Assembly: GCF_051380735.1 (NCBI RefSeq)
Contig: NZ_JBNYXQ010000010.1
Coordinates: 1-64,000, forward strand
Reading direction: 5' to 3'
Length of the DNA: 64,000 bases
DNA from: Janthinobacterium sp051380735
Lineage (GTDB): Bacteria; Pseudomonadota; Gammaproteobacteria; Burkholderiales; Burkholderiaceae_D
Shown: in pieces, positions 16,946 to 25,521 of the stretch
Layout: each line of letters opens with the position of its first letter
How positions within the stretch are numbered: position 1 is the stretch's first letter
Position numbers and translations under genes: made by a program
Notes under the pieces: model-generated
Seen by the model: only the letters and a program-made list of their open reading frames with translations
What the model was told of the DNA's origin: nothing
The model's database searches: none

Positions 16946-17815
16946 ATGCCTGATTGCAGCACGTCCATATTGACGACCGACGCCGAGCCCTCCCATGGGG
17001 CATGGCAGGCACAGCTGACGCTGGGCTTTGCCTTGCACGGCGACGTCAGTCGCCTGGTCGAGCGCCGTCACAGCGGGCCGCTGCGCGTGCAAAAGCCGCT
17101 GTATCCGGAAGGCGGCGCGGTCTGCCACGCCATTATTGTGCACCCGCCGGGCGGTGTGGTCGGTGGCGACCAGCTGGCCGTCGACGCGACGGTTGGCGAT
17201 GGGGCGCACGCCTTGCTCACCTCGCCGGGCGCTGCCAAATGGTACCGCGCCAATGGCCATGTCTCGGGCCAGCACATCGTGTTGCGCGCGGGCGCGGGCA
17301 GCGCTATCGAATGGCTGCCGCAGGAGAGCATTTTCTTCGACCAGGCCTGCGTGCGCCTGCGCCATGAAGTCGACCTGGCGCAAGACGCCAGTTACCTTGG
17401 CCTCGATATCGTTTGCCTGGGCCGTAGCGCCTCGGGTGAATCATTCAACACCGGCAGCATCGGCCAGCACACGCAGATACGCCGCGGCGGCAAACTGCTG
17501 TGGTGGGAGCAGGGCACGCTGGTCGCTGGCGGCTCATTGATGCAAGGCGCGCTGGGTATGGCCGGCCACAGCGTGTGCGCGACCTTGCTGGCGGTCGGCA
17601 TGCAGTTGCCGGCACAAGTGCTGGCGGCGCTGCGCGCACTGGCCGTGCCCGAGGGCGCGAAGTTTGGCGCGACGCAAATGAAATCGGTGCTGGTGGTGCG
17701 CCTGCTGTGCGACGACAGCGAGGCGGCGCGCCGCGTGATGCTGGCCGCGTGGAAGTTGCTGCGCCCGGCCTTGCTGGGGCGCGCCGCGGCGGTTCCCCGC
17801 ATCTGGAATACCTGA
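16946..17815 (+). CDS. ureD: Urease accessory protein UreD
   Basis: A 289-residue UreD/UreH homologue, a chaperone that with UreF and UreG delivers nickel to apo-urease. Recognisable parts are GPLRVQKPLYPEG near the start, the PPGGVVGGDQL segment, LTSPGAAKWYR and the C-terminal LRPALLGRAAAVPRIWNT. It is the first gene after the sigma-54-type promoter and lies 18 bp before ureA. The ATG at 16946 has only a weak ribosome site, and no better start is in frame. Confidence 0.95.
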   Translation: MPDCSTSILTTDAEPSHGAWQAQLTLGFALHGDVSRLVERRHSGPLRVQKPLYPEGGAVCHAIIVHPPGGVVGGDQLAVDATVGDGAHALLTSPGAAKWYRANGHVSGQHIVLRAGAGSAIEWLPQESIFFDQACVRLRHEVDLAQDASYLGLDIVCLGRSASGESFNTGSIGQHTQIRRGGKLLWWEQGTLVAGGSLMQGALGMAGHSVCATLLAVGMQLPAQVLAALRALAVPEGAKFGATQMKSVLVVRLLCDDSEAARRVMLAAWKLLRPALLGRAAAVPRIWNT

Positions 17816-17833
17816 CCATACAAAAGGACAACC

Positions 17834-18136
17834 ATGGATTTGACACCACGCGAAAAAGACAAGCTGCTCATTTTTACGGCCTCGCTGCTGGCCGAGCGGC
17901 GCCTGGCGCGCGGCCTGAAACTCAATTATCCGGAAGCGGTGGCGCTGATCAGCGCAGCCATCATGGAAGGCGCGCGCGACGGCAAGTCGGTGGCCCAGTT
18001 AATGTCGGATGGCGCGCAGATACTCACGCGCGACGATGTCATGGACGGCATAGCCGAAATGATTCCCGATATCCAGGTCGAGGCGACCTTCCCCGATGGC
18101 AGCAAGCTCGTGACCGTGCATAACCCGATACCGTAG
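17834..18136 (+). CDS. ureA: Urease subunit gamma
   Basis: The 100-residue gamma subunit of urease (urea to ammonia and carbamate), of normal length. The start MDLTPREKDKLLIFTASLLAERR, the PEAVALISAAIMEGARDGKSV segment and the C-terminal HNPIP are diagnostic. An AAGGA lies just upstream. It is followed 29 bp later by ureB. Confidence 0.97.
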   Translation: MDLTPREKDKLLIFTASLLAERRLARGLKLNYPEAVALISAAIMEGARDGKSVAQLMSDGAQILTRDDVMDGIAEMIPDIQVEATFPDGSKLVTVHNPIP

Positions 18137-18165
18137 TCACCGCAGCATTTTTACAGGAGCCGGAC

Positions 18166-18495
18166 ATGATCCCAGGCGAATACAGATTGGAAGAAGGCGA
18201 AATCAGCATTAACGCGGGCCGTACCACGGCCACCGTGGTGGTGGCCAATCGCGGCGACCGGCCGATACAGGTCGGCTCGCATTTTCATTTTTTCGAAGTC
18301 AACCCGGCGCTGTCGTTCGAGCGCTGGCGCGCCTATGGCATGCGCCTCAATATCGCCGCCGGCACCGCCGTGCGCTTCGAGCCGGGCCAGCAGCGCACAG
18401 TGGAACTGGTGGCGCTGGCCGGCGAGCGCAAGGTATTCGGCTTCAATGGCGAGGTCATGGGCGAATTGAAAGATACTCCACCCGGAAAGGAATGA
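18166..18495 (+). CDS. ureB: Urease subunit beta
   Basis: The 109-residue beta subunit of urease. MIPGEYRLEEGEISINAGR, the VANRGDRPIQVGSHFHFFEVN block and GTAVRFEPGQ are diagnostic. It is preceded by an AGGAG ribosome site. The stop lies 1 nt before the ureC ATG, which indicates tight coupling of the two subunits. Confidence 0.97.
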   Translation: MIPGEYRLEEGEISINAGRTTATVVVANRGDRPIQVGSHFHFFEVNPALSFERWRAYGMRLNIAAGTAVRFEPGQQRTVELVALAGERKVFGFNGEVMGELKDTPPGKE

Positions 18496-18496
18496 G

Positions 18497-20197
18497 ATGG
18501 CCAGTATTCCCCGCAGCGCCTATGCCGAAATGTTCGGCCCGACCAAGGGCGACCGCATTCGCCTGGCCGACACGGAATTGTTCATCGAAGTCGAACACGA
18601 TTACACCATCTATGGCGAAGAAGTGAAATTCGGTGGCGGCAAGGTGATCCGCGATGGCATGGGCCAGTCGCAGCGCAATGCGGCAGAGGTGATGGATACC
18701 GTTATCACGAACGCCGTCATCGTCGATCACTGGGGCATCGTGAAGGCCGATATCGGCTTGAAGAATGGCCTGATTTTCGGCATCGGCAAGGCGGGCAACC
18801 CCGACATCCAGCCCGGCGTGACGCTGGCGATTGGCGGCGCCACCGAGATCATCGCCGGCGAAGGCATGATCGTCACGGCCGGCGGGGTCGACACGCATAT
18901 CCATTTCATTTGTCCGCAGCAGATCGAGGAAGCCCTGATGAGCGGCGTGACCACCATGCTGGGGGGCGGTACCGGGCCGGCCGTCGGCACGGCCGCCACC
19001 ACCTGCACGCCGGGGCCATGGCATCTGCATTCGATGCTGGCGGCGGCCGACGCGTTCCCGATGAACCTGGGCTTTATGGGCAAAGGCAATGTCAGCCTGC
19101 CGACGCCACTCGAAGAACAGGTGCGCGCCGGCGCCATCGGCCTGAAACTGCATGAAGACTGGGGCAGCACCCCGGCCGCCATCGACAATTGTTTGTCGGT
19201 GGCCGAGCGCATGGATATCCAGGTGGCGCTGCACAGCGACACCCTCAACGAAGGCGGCTTCCTGGAGCACACCCTGGCCGCTTTCAAGGACCGCACCATC
19301 CACACTTTTCATACGGAAGGGGCGGGCGGCGGCCACGCGCCGGACATTATCGCCGCCGTCGGGCAATCGAACGTGCTGCCATCGTCGACCAATCCGACCC
19401 GCCCATTTACCGTCAACACGCTCGACGAACACCTGGACATGCTGATGGTATGCCATCACCTGGACCCGGCGATCGCCGAAGACGTGGCCTTTGCCGAGTC
19501 GCGCATCCGCCGCGAGACGATTGCCGCCGAAGATATTCTGCATGACCTGGGGGCTATTTCGATGATGTCGTCCGATTCGCAGGCGATGGGCCGCGTCGGC
19601 GAGGTGATCATGCGCACCTGGCAGACGGCGCACAAGATGAAGGTGCAGCGCGGCTCGCTCGCCCCCGACGGCGCGCGCAACGACAATTTCCGCGTCAAGC
19701 GCTATATCGCCAAGTACACCATTAACCCGGCCATCACGCATGGTATTTCGCATGTGGTCGGCTCGCTGGAGCCGGGCAAGATCGCCGACATCGTGCTGTG
19801 GAAACCGGCCTTTTTCGGCGTCAAGCCGTCGATGATTTTAAAGGGTGGCATGATTGCGGCGGCGCAGATGGGCGACCCGAATGCCTCGATCCCGACCCCG
19901 CAGCCGGTGCATTACCGCATGATGTTCGGCGCCTTTGGCGGCGGCCTGAAAAAGTCGTTTACCTTTGTCTCGCAGGCGGCCTATGACCTTGATATCGGCC
20001 ATCAGCTGAAGCTCAATAAAACGCTGATCGCGGTGAAAAACATGCGCGGCCTGCGCAAGCGCGACATGATACATAACGGCGCCACGCCGCAGATGGAAGT
20101 CGATCCGGAAACCTACGCCGTGCGTGCCGACGGCCAGTTGCTGGTGTGCGAAGCGGCCAGCGTGCTGCCGATGGCGCAGCGCTATTTTTTGTTCTAG
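18497..20197 (+). CDS. ureC: Urease subunit alpha (catalytic)
   Basis: The 566-residue catalytic subunit carrying the nickel centre. The carbamylated-lysine loop is GAIGLKLHEDWG (about residue 217). The metal ligands HIHF (residues ~134-136) and the mobile-flap region MVCHHLDP with its His are present. The protein has full length and no disruption. It is located between ureB (1-nt gap) and ureE (18-nt gap). Confidence 0.98.
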   Translation: MASIPRSAYAEMFGPTKGDRIRLADTELFIEVEHDYTIYGEEVKFGGGKVIRDGMGQSQRNAAEVMDTVITNAVIVDHWGIVKADIGLKNGLIFGIGKAGNPDIQPGVTLAIGGATEIIAGEGMIVTAGGVDTHIHFICPQQIEEALMSGVTTMLGGGTGPAVGTAATTCTPGPWHLHSMLAAADAFPMNLGFMGKGNVSLPTPLEEQVRAGAIGLKLHEDWGSTPAAIDNCLSVAERMDIQVALHSDTLNEGGFLEHTLAAFKDRTIHTFHTEGAGGGHAPDIIAAVGQSNVLPSSTNPTRPFTVNTLDEHLDMLMVCHHLDPAIAEDVAFAESRIRRETIAAEDILHDLGAISMMSSDSQAMGRVGEVIMRTWQTAHKMKVQRGSLAPDGARNDNFRVKRYIAKYTINPAITHGISHVVGSLEPGKIADIVLWKPAFFGVKPSMILKGGMIAAAQMGDPNASIPTPQPVHYRMMFGAFGGGLKKSFTFVSQAAYDLDIGHQLKLNKTLIAVKNMRGLRKRDMIHNGATPQMEVDPETYAVRADGQLLVCEAASVLPMAQRYFLF

Positions 20198-20215
20198 GAC
20201 TCATTGAGAATCACG

Positions 20216-20728
20216 ATGCTCACTTTGCATACCAAATTGACGGCCGACGACAGCCACGCGATTATCGGGCAACTGGTGCTGCCGTATGACCAGCGCGAAA
20301 AATGCCGGCTGCGCGCCACCTTGTCCACCGGCGAGGAAGTGGCCGTCTTTACCGTGCGCGGCACGGTGTTGCGCGATGGCGAGCTGATGACGGGGCCAGA
20401 TGGCCGCGTGGTACAGATCGTCGCCGCGCGCGAACCGACCTACCTGGTGCGCTGTGCGGATGCGCATACCTTGCTGCGCTGCGCTTTCCACCTCGGCAAC
20501 CGCCACACGCAGGCGCAGGTGGGCGATGGCTTTCTGCGTATCCGCAAGGACCCGGTCCTGAAGGAAATGCTCGAAGGCCTGCAGGCGCTCGTGACGGAAG
20601 AAAGCGCCCCATTCGAACCCGAGGCGGGCGCTTATGGCGGTGGCCATGGCCACCACGAGCACGGCCAGCATCTGCTGGCGCCGGTACCGTTGCGCCAGAA
20701 AATCCACCGTCCCGGCGACGCGGCCTGA
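20216..20728 (+). CDS. ureE: Urease accessory protein UreE (nickel-binding chaperone)
   Basis: A 170-residue UreE. The ATG at 20216 is preferred over a TTG 12 nt upstream because GAGA lies at suitable distance and the protein then begins MLTLHTKL. The C-terminus is His-rich (GGGHGHHEHGQH), the nickel-storage tail of UreE. Its stop overlaps the ureF start (TGATG at 20726-20730). Confidence 0.95.
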   Translation: MLTLHTKLTADDSHAIIGQLVLPYDQREKCRLRATLSTGEEVAVFTVRGTVLRDGELMTGPDGRVVQIVAAREPTYLVRCADAHTLLRCAFHLGNRHTQAQVGDGFLRIRKDPVLKEMLEGLQALVTEESAPFEPEAGAYGGGHGHHEHGQHLLAPVPLRQKIHRPGDAA

Positions 20729-21408
20729 TGCAGGCGTCCGCGCTGCTGCACTTGCTGCAGTTCGCCAGTCCGGCCCTGCCGATTGGCGCCTACAGCTATT
20801 CGCAGGCGCTGGAAGCGGCGCTTGAAAGCGGCGCCGTGCGCGATGCGGCCAGCGCCCGCCACTGGATCGCCGAACATCTGGCGAACGTGGTGGCGCGCTG
20901 GGAAGCGCCTTTGTGCTGGCGCCTGATGCAGGCCTTCGAACAGCAGGACTTTGACAGCGTGCGGCGCTGGAGCGAGCGCTTTATCGCTTCGCGCGATACG
21001 GCGGAGTTTCGCGCCGAGACCATACAGATGGGCTATTCGCTGACCAAGCTGCTGGGCGAACTTGGTGTGGCCGACGGCGCACTGATCGCCATGCTCCAGA
21101 GCGAAGCGGAAGTTGCGCTGCCGACGGCCTATGCCTGTGCGGTGGCGGCGCTGCAGATTCCGCACCAGCAGGCCTTGCTGGCAATGCTGTTTGCCTGGGC
21201 CGAAAATCAGGTGCTGGTGTGTGTCAAATCGGTGCCGCTGGGGCAGGTTGCCGGCCAGCGTTTGCTGCTGTCGCTGCGCTCCGATCTGGAAGCGGCGGCC
21301 GTCACCGCGCAGAGTTTGCAAGACAACGAGATGGGCAACTGGACGCCGGGCCTGTCGCTGCTGTCGATGCGGCACGAAGTGCAGTACAGCCGGCTGTACC
21401 GCTCCTGA
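20728..21408 (+). CDS. ureF: Urease accessory protein UreF
   Basis: A 226-residue UreF, which gates UreG GTPase activity during nickel insertion. Family features are LLQFASPALPIGAYSYSQALE near the N-terminus and the C-terminal LSLLSMRHEVQYSRLYRS. The ATG overlaps the ureE stop by one base. The longer frame upstream lies inside ureE in another frame and is not coding. Confidence 0.95.
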   Translation: MQASALLHLLQFASPALPIGAYSYSQALEAALESGAVRDAASARHWIAEHLANVVARWEAPLCWRLMQAFEQQDFDSVRRWSERFIASRDTAEFRAETIQMGYSLTKLLGELGVADGALIAMLQSEAEVALPTAYACAVAALQIPHQQALLAMLFAWAENQVLVCVKSVPLGQVAGQRLLLSLRSDLEAAAVTAQSLQDNEMGNWTPGLSLLSMRHEVQYSRLYRS

Positions 21409-21431
21409 ATCATTCAATGAAAGACTAGAAA

Positions 21432-22064
21432 ATGACATCGACAACTTCCAATCCGCTGCGCGTGGGCATCGGCGGGCCGGTAGGCTCCGGCAAGACGGCC
21501 CTGTGCGAAATGCTGTGCAAGGGCATGCGCGAACGCTATGACATGGCCGTCATCACGAATGACATCTATACCAAGGAGGACATGGAGATCCTGCTGCGCG
21601 CCGACGCCTTGCCGGCCGAGCGCCTGATGGGCGTGGAGACGGGCGGCTGCCCGCACACGGCGATCCGCGAAGACGCCTCGATCAACCTCGAGGCGATCGC
21701 CCGCATGCAGGCCGATTTCCCCAACCTCGACCTGATCCTGGTCGAATCGGGCGGCGACAATCTGGCCGCCACCTTCAGCCCGGAATTGTCGGACCTGACG
21801 CTGTATGTGATCGACGTGGCCGGCGGCGAAAAGATTCCGCGCAAGGGTGGCCCCGGCATCACGCGTTCGGACTTGCTCATCATTAACAAGACCGACCTGG
21901 CGCCGCACGTGGGCGCCGACCTGGACGTGATGGCGCGCGACGCCAGGCAGCAGCGCGGCAGCCGGCCGTTTGTGTTTACCAACCTGCGCAGCGGCGACGG
22001 CGTGCAGGCCGTGATCGATTTTATTCGCGAGCAAGGTCTGCTCGATCAACAGGAGACGCAATGA
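21432..22064 (+). CDS. ureG: Urease accessory GTPase UreG
   Basis: A 210-residue SIMIBI-class GTPase that supplies nickel to the UreDF-urease complex. The P-loop is GIGGPVGSGKTAL, the metal-binding CPH motif occurs in GVETGGCPHTAIRED, and NKTDL is the guanine-specificity motif. It ends in an ATGA overlap with ureJ. Confidence 0.97.
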   Translation: MTSTTSNPLRVGIGGPVGSGKTALCEMLCKGMRERYDMAVITNDIYTKEDMEILLRADALPAERLMGVETGGCPHTAIREDASINLEAIARMQADFPNLDLILVESGGDNLAATFSPELSDLTLYVIDVAGGEKIPRKGGPGITRSDLLIINKTDLAPHVGADLDVMARDARQQRGSRPFVFTNLRSGDGVQAVIDFIREQGLLDQQETQ

Positions 22065-22621
22065 ATACCTTTTCCCTGAAACACACGGCCGTGCTGGCCA
22101 CGCTTTCCATGCTGGCGCTGCCGGCCATGGCGCATCCGGGACATGGCGAAGCGCTGGGCTTCCTGGCCGGCGTGGCCCATCCGTTTACCGGGCTCGACCA
22201 TCTGCTGGCGATGCTCGGTGTGGGCATTTGGGGCGGCCAGCAGCGGCGCAGCCTGGCGCAGCCCGCAACATTTCTGGGCATGATGTTGCTGGGTGCACTG
22301 GCCGGCATGGCCGGGTTCGGCATTCCCGGGCTGGAAATGGGCATCGCCGCCACCGTTGCGCTGACCGGCATGGCTATCGCTTTGGCGCTGTCGCTGCCGA
22401 ACTGGCTGGGCGTGGGCCTGGTGGGCCTGTTCGCGCTGGCGCACGGCAATGCCCACGGTCACGAGTTGCCGGCCGCTTCGGCCGCTTTCGGCTTTATGCT
22501 GGCCTCCGCCATTCTGCTGATGACTGGGCGCTTTATCGGTCAGGTGATGGCGGTGCGCATCGTGCGCGTTGCGGGTGCGGCCATGACGGCGGCCGGCCTG
22601 GTGCTGATGGGCATCAGCTGA
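22061..22621 (+). CDS. ureJ: HupE/UreJ family nickel permease
   Basis: A 186-residue membrane protein with a signal-peptide-like start and about six membrane segments. The motif HPFTGLDHLLAMLGVGIWG is typical of HupE/UreJ, and HPGH near the mature N-terminus and HGNAHGHE in a loop are candidate nickel ligands. The 4-nt overlap with ureG makes it the last gene of the urease operon and suggests that it imports nickel for this enzyme. Confidence 0.9.
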   Translation: MNTFSLKHTAVLATLSMLALPAMAHPGHGEALGFLAGVAHPFTGLDHLLAMLGVGIWGGQQRRSLAQPATFLGMMLLGALAGMAGFGIPGLEMGIAATVALTGMAIALALSLPNWLGVGLVGLFALAHGNAHGHELPAASAAFGFMLASAILLMTGRFIGQVMAVRIVRVAGAAMTAAGLVLMGIS

Positions 22622-22629
22622 AGCTGACT

Positions 22630-23238
22630 TCAGCCGGGGCGCTTTTCGGACAGCACGATGGGCGAGGCATTTTCAGGATGCAAGCCCTGGTGTCCGGCAT
22701 ACGCGGCGGCTATCGCCGCCATGTCGGCTTCCTTGTCGCCCGTCAGGTATAAATGGTCGACCATGCCCAGCACCTTGCTCGGGTAGTCGATATACACCAG
22801 CAACAGCGGCACGTTGGCGGCCAGCGCCAGGTGGTAAAAGCCGCTGCGCCAGTTCGGGCGGTAGCTGCGCGTCGCTTCCGGTGTGATCGCCAGCCAGTAC
22901 CAGTCGGCGGCCAGCATGCGCTGCGCCTGCCGTAGGGTAGTGCCGCTGGTGGTGCTGCGGTCCACCGGTTCGCCACCCAGGTAGCGCATCAGTTTGCCCA
23001 GCGGGCCGCGGAACAGCGCGTCTTTTGCCAGCCAGCGAAACGGCAGATCCAGCGCCCACTTGGCAAACAGGCCGATCGGAAAATCCCAGTTCGAGGTATG
23101 CGGGTACACCACCACGATGCCGCGCGGGCCGGGCAGGGGCCGAAAGCGCACGCGCCAGCCGAACAAATGCAGCATGCGCAAGGCGCTGCGGCGGCGCCAG
23201 GTGGGCAAATCATCTGTTTGCACAAAATGCTGTTCCAT
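22630..23238 (-). CDS. Lysophospholipid acyltransferase family protein (PlsC-like)
   Basis: A 202-residue protein starting at 23238 (MEQHFVQTDDLPTWRRR). It has the HX4D acyltransferase motif in YPHTSNWDFP and an ITPEATRS motif in place of the usual FPEGTRS. It lacks a long hydrophobic N-terminus. It ends 9 nt after the convergent ureJ. The family transfers acyl chains to lysophospholipids or related acceptors, but the acceptor here is unknown. Confidence 0.8.
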   Translation of the reverse strand: MEQHFVQTDDLPTWRRRSALRMLHLFGWRVRFRPLPGPRGIVVVYPHTSNWDFPIGLFAKWALDLPFRWLAKDALFRGPLGKLMRYLGGEPVDRSTTSGTTLRQAQRMLAADWYWLAITPEATRSYRPNWRSGFYHLALAANVPLLLVYIDYPSKVLGMVDHLYLTGDKEADMAAIAAAYAGHQGLHPENASPIVLSEKRPG

Positions 23239-23488
23239 GAAGTGTCGTCCTTGTTGTCGATAGTGGGCTTGGGCGGCAAGCGCAGACGATTTCTCCACAG
23301 CAAAAAAACCGCGCAGGCATTCTATCTGCCAAAGACGGCCACGACAAGCATGGCCATGCCAGTTCTTGCTTTCAGGCTGTACAGCTTGCTGTTTGCAGGA
23401 CGAAGGGAGGAGGGGGTGATGCAGGAACAACGGTGGCGGCCACGCCCGCCGCGACTGTTGGCGGCGTGGCCGATTGATGGCTCAGGGA

Positions 23489-24544
23489 TCAGGCCAGTGC
23501 AGGGTAGTCGGTGTAACCGGTGGCGCCTTTGGCGTAGATCGTCTCGGCGTTCAGCGCATTCAGTGGCGCATCGGTTTGCAGGCGGATCGGCAGGTCCGGG
23601 TTGGCGATAAACCACAGGCCGAAAGCGACCGCATCGGCCTCGCCCTTGTCCAGCAGCGCCTGGGAAGCGGCCTTGTCCATTTTTTCATTGGCAATATACA
23701 CGCCGCCGAACTGTTCCTTCAGGTAGGGGCCCAGGCGGTCGTCGCCCAGCGCTTCGCGTGCGCAGATGAAAGCGATGCCGCGCTTGCCCAGTTCGCGCGC
23801 CACGTAGCCGAAGGTCTCGCGCGGTGTGGAGTCGCCCATGTCGTGTGAATCGCGGCGCGGCGCCAGGTGCATGCCAACCTTGTCGGCGCCCCATACGGCG
23901 ATACAGGCGTCGGTCACTTCCAGCATCAGGCGGGCGCGGTTCTCGATCGAGCCGCCGTAGTTGTCGCTTCGCTGGTTGGTGCTGTCTTGCAGGAACTGGT
24001 CCAGCAGGTAGCCATTCGCACCGTGTACTTCCACGCCGTCAAAGCCGGCTTTTTTCGCATTTTCCGCACCCTTGCGGTAGGCCGCCACGATGCCGGGGAT
24101 TTCTTCTGCATCGAGCGCGCGCGGCGTGACGTATTCCTGCATCGGGCGCACCAGGCTGACATGGCCGGCCGGCTTGATGGCGCTTGGCGCCACGGGCAGG
24201 TCGCCGTCCAGGAACAGCGGAGCGGAGATGCGGCCCACATGCCAGAGTTGCAGCACGATCTTGCCGCCGGCCGCATGCACGGCGTCGGTAATTTTCTTCC
24301 AGCCTGCCACCTGTTCGTCGGACCAGATGCCCGGCGTATCGGCATAGCCCACGCCTTGTGGCGTGACGGCGGTCGCTTCGGAGATAATCAGGCCGGCCGA
24401 GGCGCGCTGCACATAGTACTCGGCCATCAGCTCGGTGGGCACCCGGCCCGGGTTCTCGGCGCGCGAGCGCGTCAGCGGCGCCATGATGACGCGGTTTTTC
24501 AGTTGCAGGCTGCCGATGGTGATCGGGTCAAATAAAGTGGTCAT
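23489..24544 (-). CDS. nemA: Alkene reductase of the Old Yellow Enzyme family (NemA-like)
   Basis: A 351-residue FMN-dependent ene-reductase beginning MTTLFDPITIGSLQLKNRVIMAPLTRSRA; an ATG five codons upstream (24559) is also possible. Diagnostic parts are IVLQLWHVGR, DGVEVHGANGYLLDQFLQD and the LHLAPRRDSHDMGD variant of the OYE active-site region. It ends GYTDYPAL. The enzyme would reduce electrophilic alkenes or maleimides with NAD(P)H. It lies about 40 nt downstream of an ArsR-type regulator on the same strand, so expression is probably induced when that repressor releases. Confidence 0.92.
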   Translation of the reverse strand: MTTLFDPITIGSLQLKNRVIMAPLTRSRAENPGRVPTELMAEYYVQRASAGLIISEATAVTPQGVGYADTPGIWSDEQVAGWKKITDAVHAAGGKIVLQLWHVGRISAPLFLDGDLPVAPSAIKPAGHVSLVRPMQEYVTPRALDAEEIPGIVAAYRKGAENAKKAGFDGVEVHGANGYLLDQFLQDSTNQRSDNYGGSIENRARLMLEVTDACIAVWGADKVGMHLAPRRDSHDMGDSTPRETFGYVARELGKRGIAFICAREALGDDRLGPYLKEQFGGVYIANEKMDKAASQALLDKGEADAVAFGLWFIANPDLPIRLQTDAPLNALNAETIYAKGATGYTDYPALA

Positions 24545-24585
24545 GTCGTGTGCTTTCATAGGGTTGGCCGCAGGACGGCTGGTGC

Positions 24586-24882
24586 TTACAAATCTTGCTG
24601 CATATGCTCAAGAAACGCCGCGATGGCCGTATCGTCGCGTTTGAAAAAACTCCATTGGCCGACCTTTTTGGTCGACACCAGTCCGGCCTTTTGCAAGGTC
24701 GCCAGGTGGGCCGATACCGTCGATTGCGACAGTCCCAGCCGGCGGTCGATCAGGCCGGCGCACACGCCCAGCTCGAGCGGCAGCGATTGCTCGCTGAAAT
24801 GCTGCTCCGGCTGTTTCAACCATTGCAGTATTTGTCGCCGCACGGGATTGGCCAGCGCCTTGTGGATGGCGTCGATGTCCAT
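24586..24882 (-). CDS. ArsR/SmtB family winged-helix regulator
   Basis: A 98-residue helix-turn-helix protein: MDIDAIHKALANPVRRQILQWL, then the recognition region LGLSQSTVSAHLATLQKAGLV. It lacks an obvious metal-binding CxC motif, although it has one Cys (LGVCAGLID), so it may sense electrophiles or redox state. It precedes nemA in the same operon, and a palindromic site lies just upstream of its start, as expected for autorepression. Confidence 0.88.
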   Translation of the reverse strand: MDIDAIHKALANPVRRQILQWLKQPEQHFSEQSLPLELGVCAGLIDRRLGLSQSTVSAHLATLQKAGLVSTKKVGQWSFFKRDDTAIAAFLEHMQQDL

Positions 24883-24909
24883 GGTATGTATCGGGCCTTT
24901 CGGATTTCA

Positions 24910-24937
24910 ATATCGCAATATCGCAATATTACGATAT
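24910..24937. promoter_or_regulatory. Probable operator of the ArsR-nemA operon
   Basis: ATATCGCAATATTACGATAT at 24918-24937 is a dyad: arms ATATCG and CGATAT around a central AATATT. A direct copy of ATATCGCA lies immediately beside it (24910-24917). The site is 28 nt upstream of the regulator start in an AT-rich island, so it should cover the promoter. Binding by the ArsR-type protein is inferred from position. Confidence 0.6.
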
Positions 24938-24977
24938 AAACGAAAAGCCTGCTGGCCGCGCGCGGCCAAGGCAAGGA

Positions 24978-25337
24978 TCAGGCGAAGTGATGCAGCAGCA
25001 GGGCAATCACGGCCGGCACGGTTTGCAGGTACAAGATGCTTTTCTTGACGGTGGCCGCGCCCCAGATGCCGGCCACGGCGATGCAGAGCAAGCCATAGAT
25101 GGTAAAGGCATGGGCAACGACTGGATCCCGATGCAGGAAACCGGTCGCCAGCGCGGCGACCAGGAAGCCGTTGTAGCAGCCCTGGTTGGACATGGCGGCG
25201 CGCACGACCTCCGCTTTTTCCTTGCTGAGCGCAAACGCCTTGCGCCCGCGAGTGTCAAACAGCACGGTTTCAAGCAGCACGATATACACGTGCAGCAGCA
25301 GGATCAGGGCGGTAACGATCTGGGCCAGAACTGACAT
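24978..25337 (-). CDS. DUF1304 family membrane protein
   Basis: A 119-residue protein with four likely membrane helices, starting MSVLAQIVTALILLLHVYIVLLE after a GGGAG ribosome site. The E.VLF segment, SNQGCYNGFLVAALATG and the C-terminal LYLQTVPAVIALLLHHFA fit the DUF1304 family, whose function is not known. It lies divergent from the riboswitch-controlled exporter gene and may share its intergenic region but not its riboswitch. Confidence 0.82.
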   Translation of the reverse strand: MSVLAQIVTALILLLHVYIVLLETVLFDTRGRKAFALSKEKAEVVRAAMSNQGCYNGFLVAALATGFLHRDPVVAHAFTIYGLLCIAVAGIWGAATVKKSILYLQTVPAVIALLLHHFA

Positions 25338-25449
25338 GGGGACTCCCGAAGCAAGATAAAGCATTGATTATCGGGCAAGCCGGCAGGCAGCGGGGATTTT
25401 TTGCCTGGAGCAAATATTCTAGCCAATGGTATAGTGCCGTTTTGCTCCT

Positions 25450-25501
25450 GCGGGGACGACCCCGCCCGATAATGGGGCTACATGGCAGGGACGACCCTGC
25501 C
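25450..25501 (+). ncRNA. Guanidine-II riboswitch (mini-ykkC)
   Basis: Two GC-rich hairpins each close an ACGA loop: GCGGGG-ACGA-CCCCGC at 25450-25465 and GGCAGGG-ACGA-CCCTGCC at 25484-25501. Paired hairpins with ACGR loops a short distance apart are the hallmark of the guanidine-II class. The second hairpin ends 9 nt before the AGGAG ribosome site of the downstream Gdx/SugE gene, which fits translational control. Guanidinium binding is predicted to expose the ribosome site. Confidence 0.92.
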
Positions 25502-25521
25502 ACCTGTTTCAGGAGAAAAAT

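Noticed and set aside
23438..23471. GC-rich inverted repeat downstream of nemA considered as a terminator
   Set aside because: The stem (GGCCACGC... / ...GCGTGGCC) has a bulge and no T-run on the minus strand, so termination is not supported.
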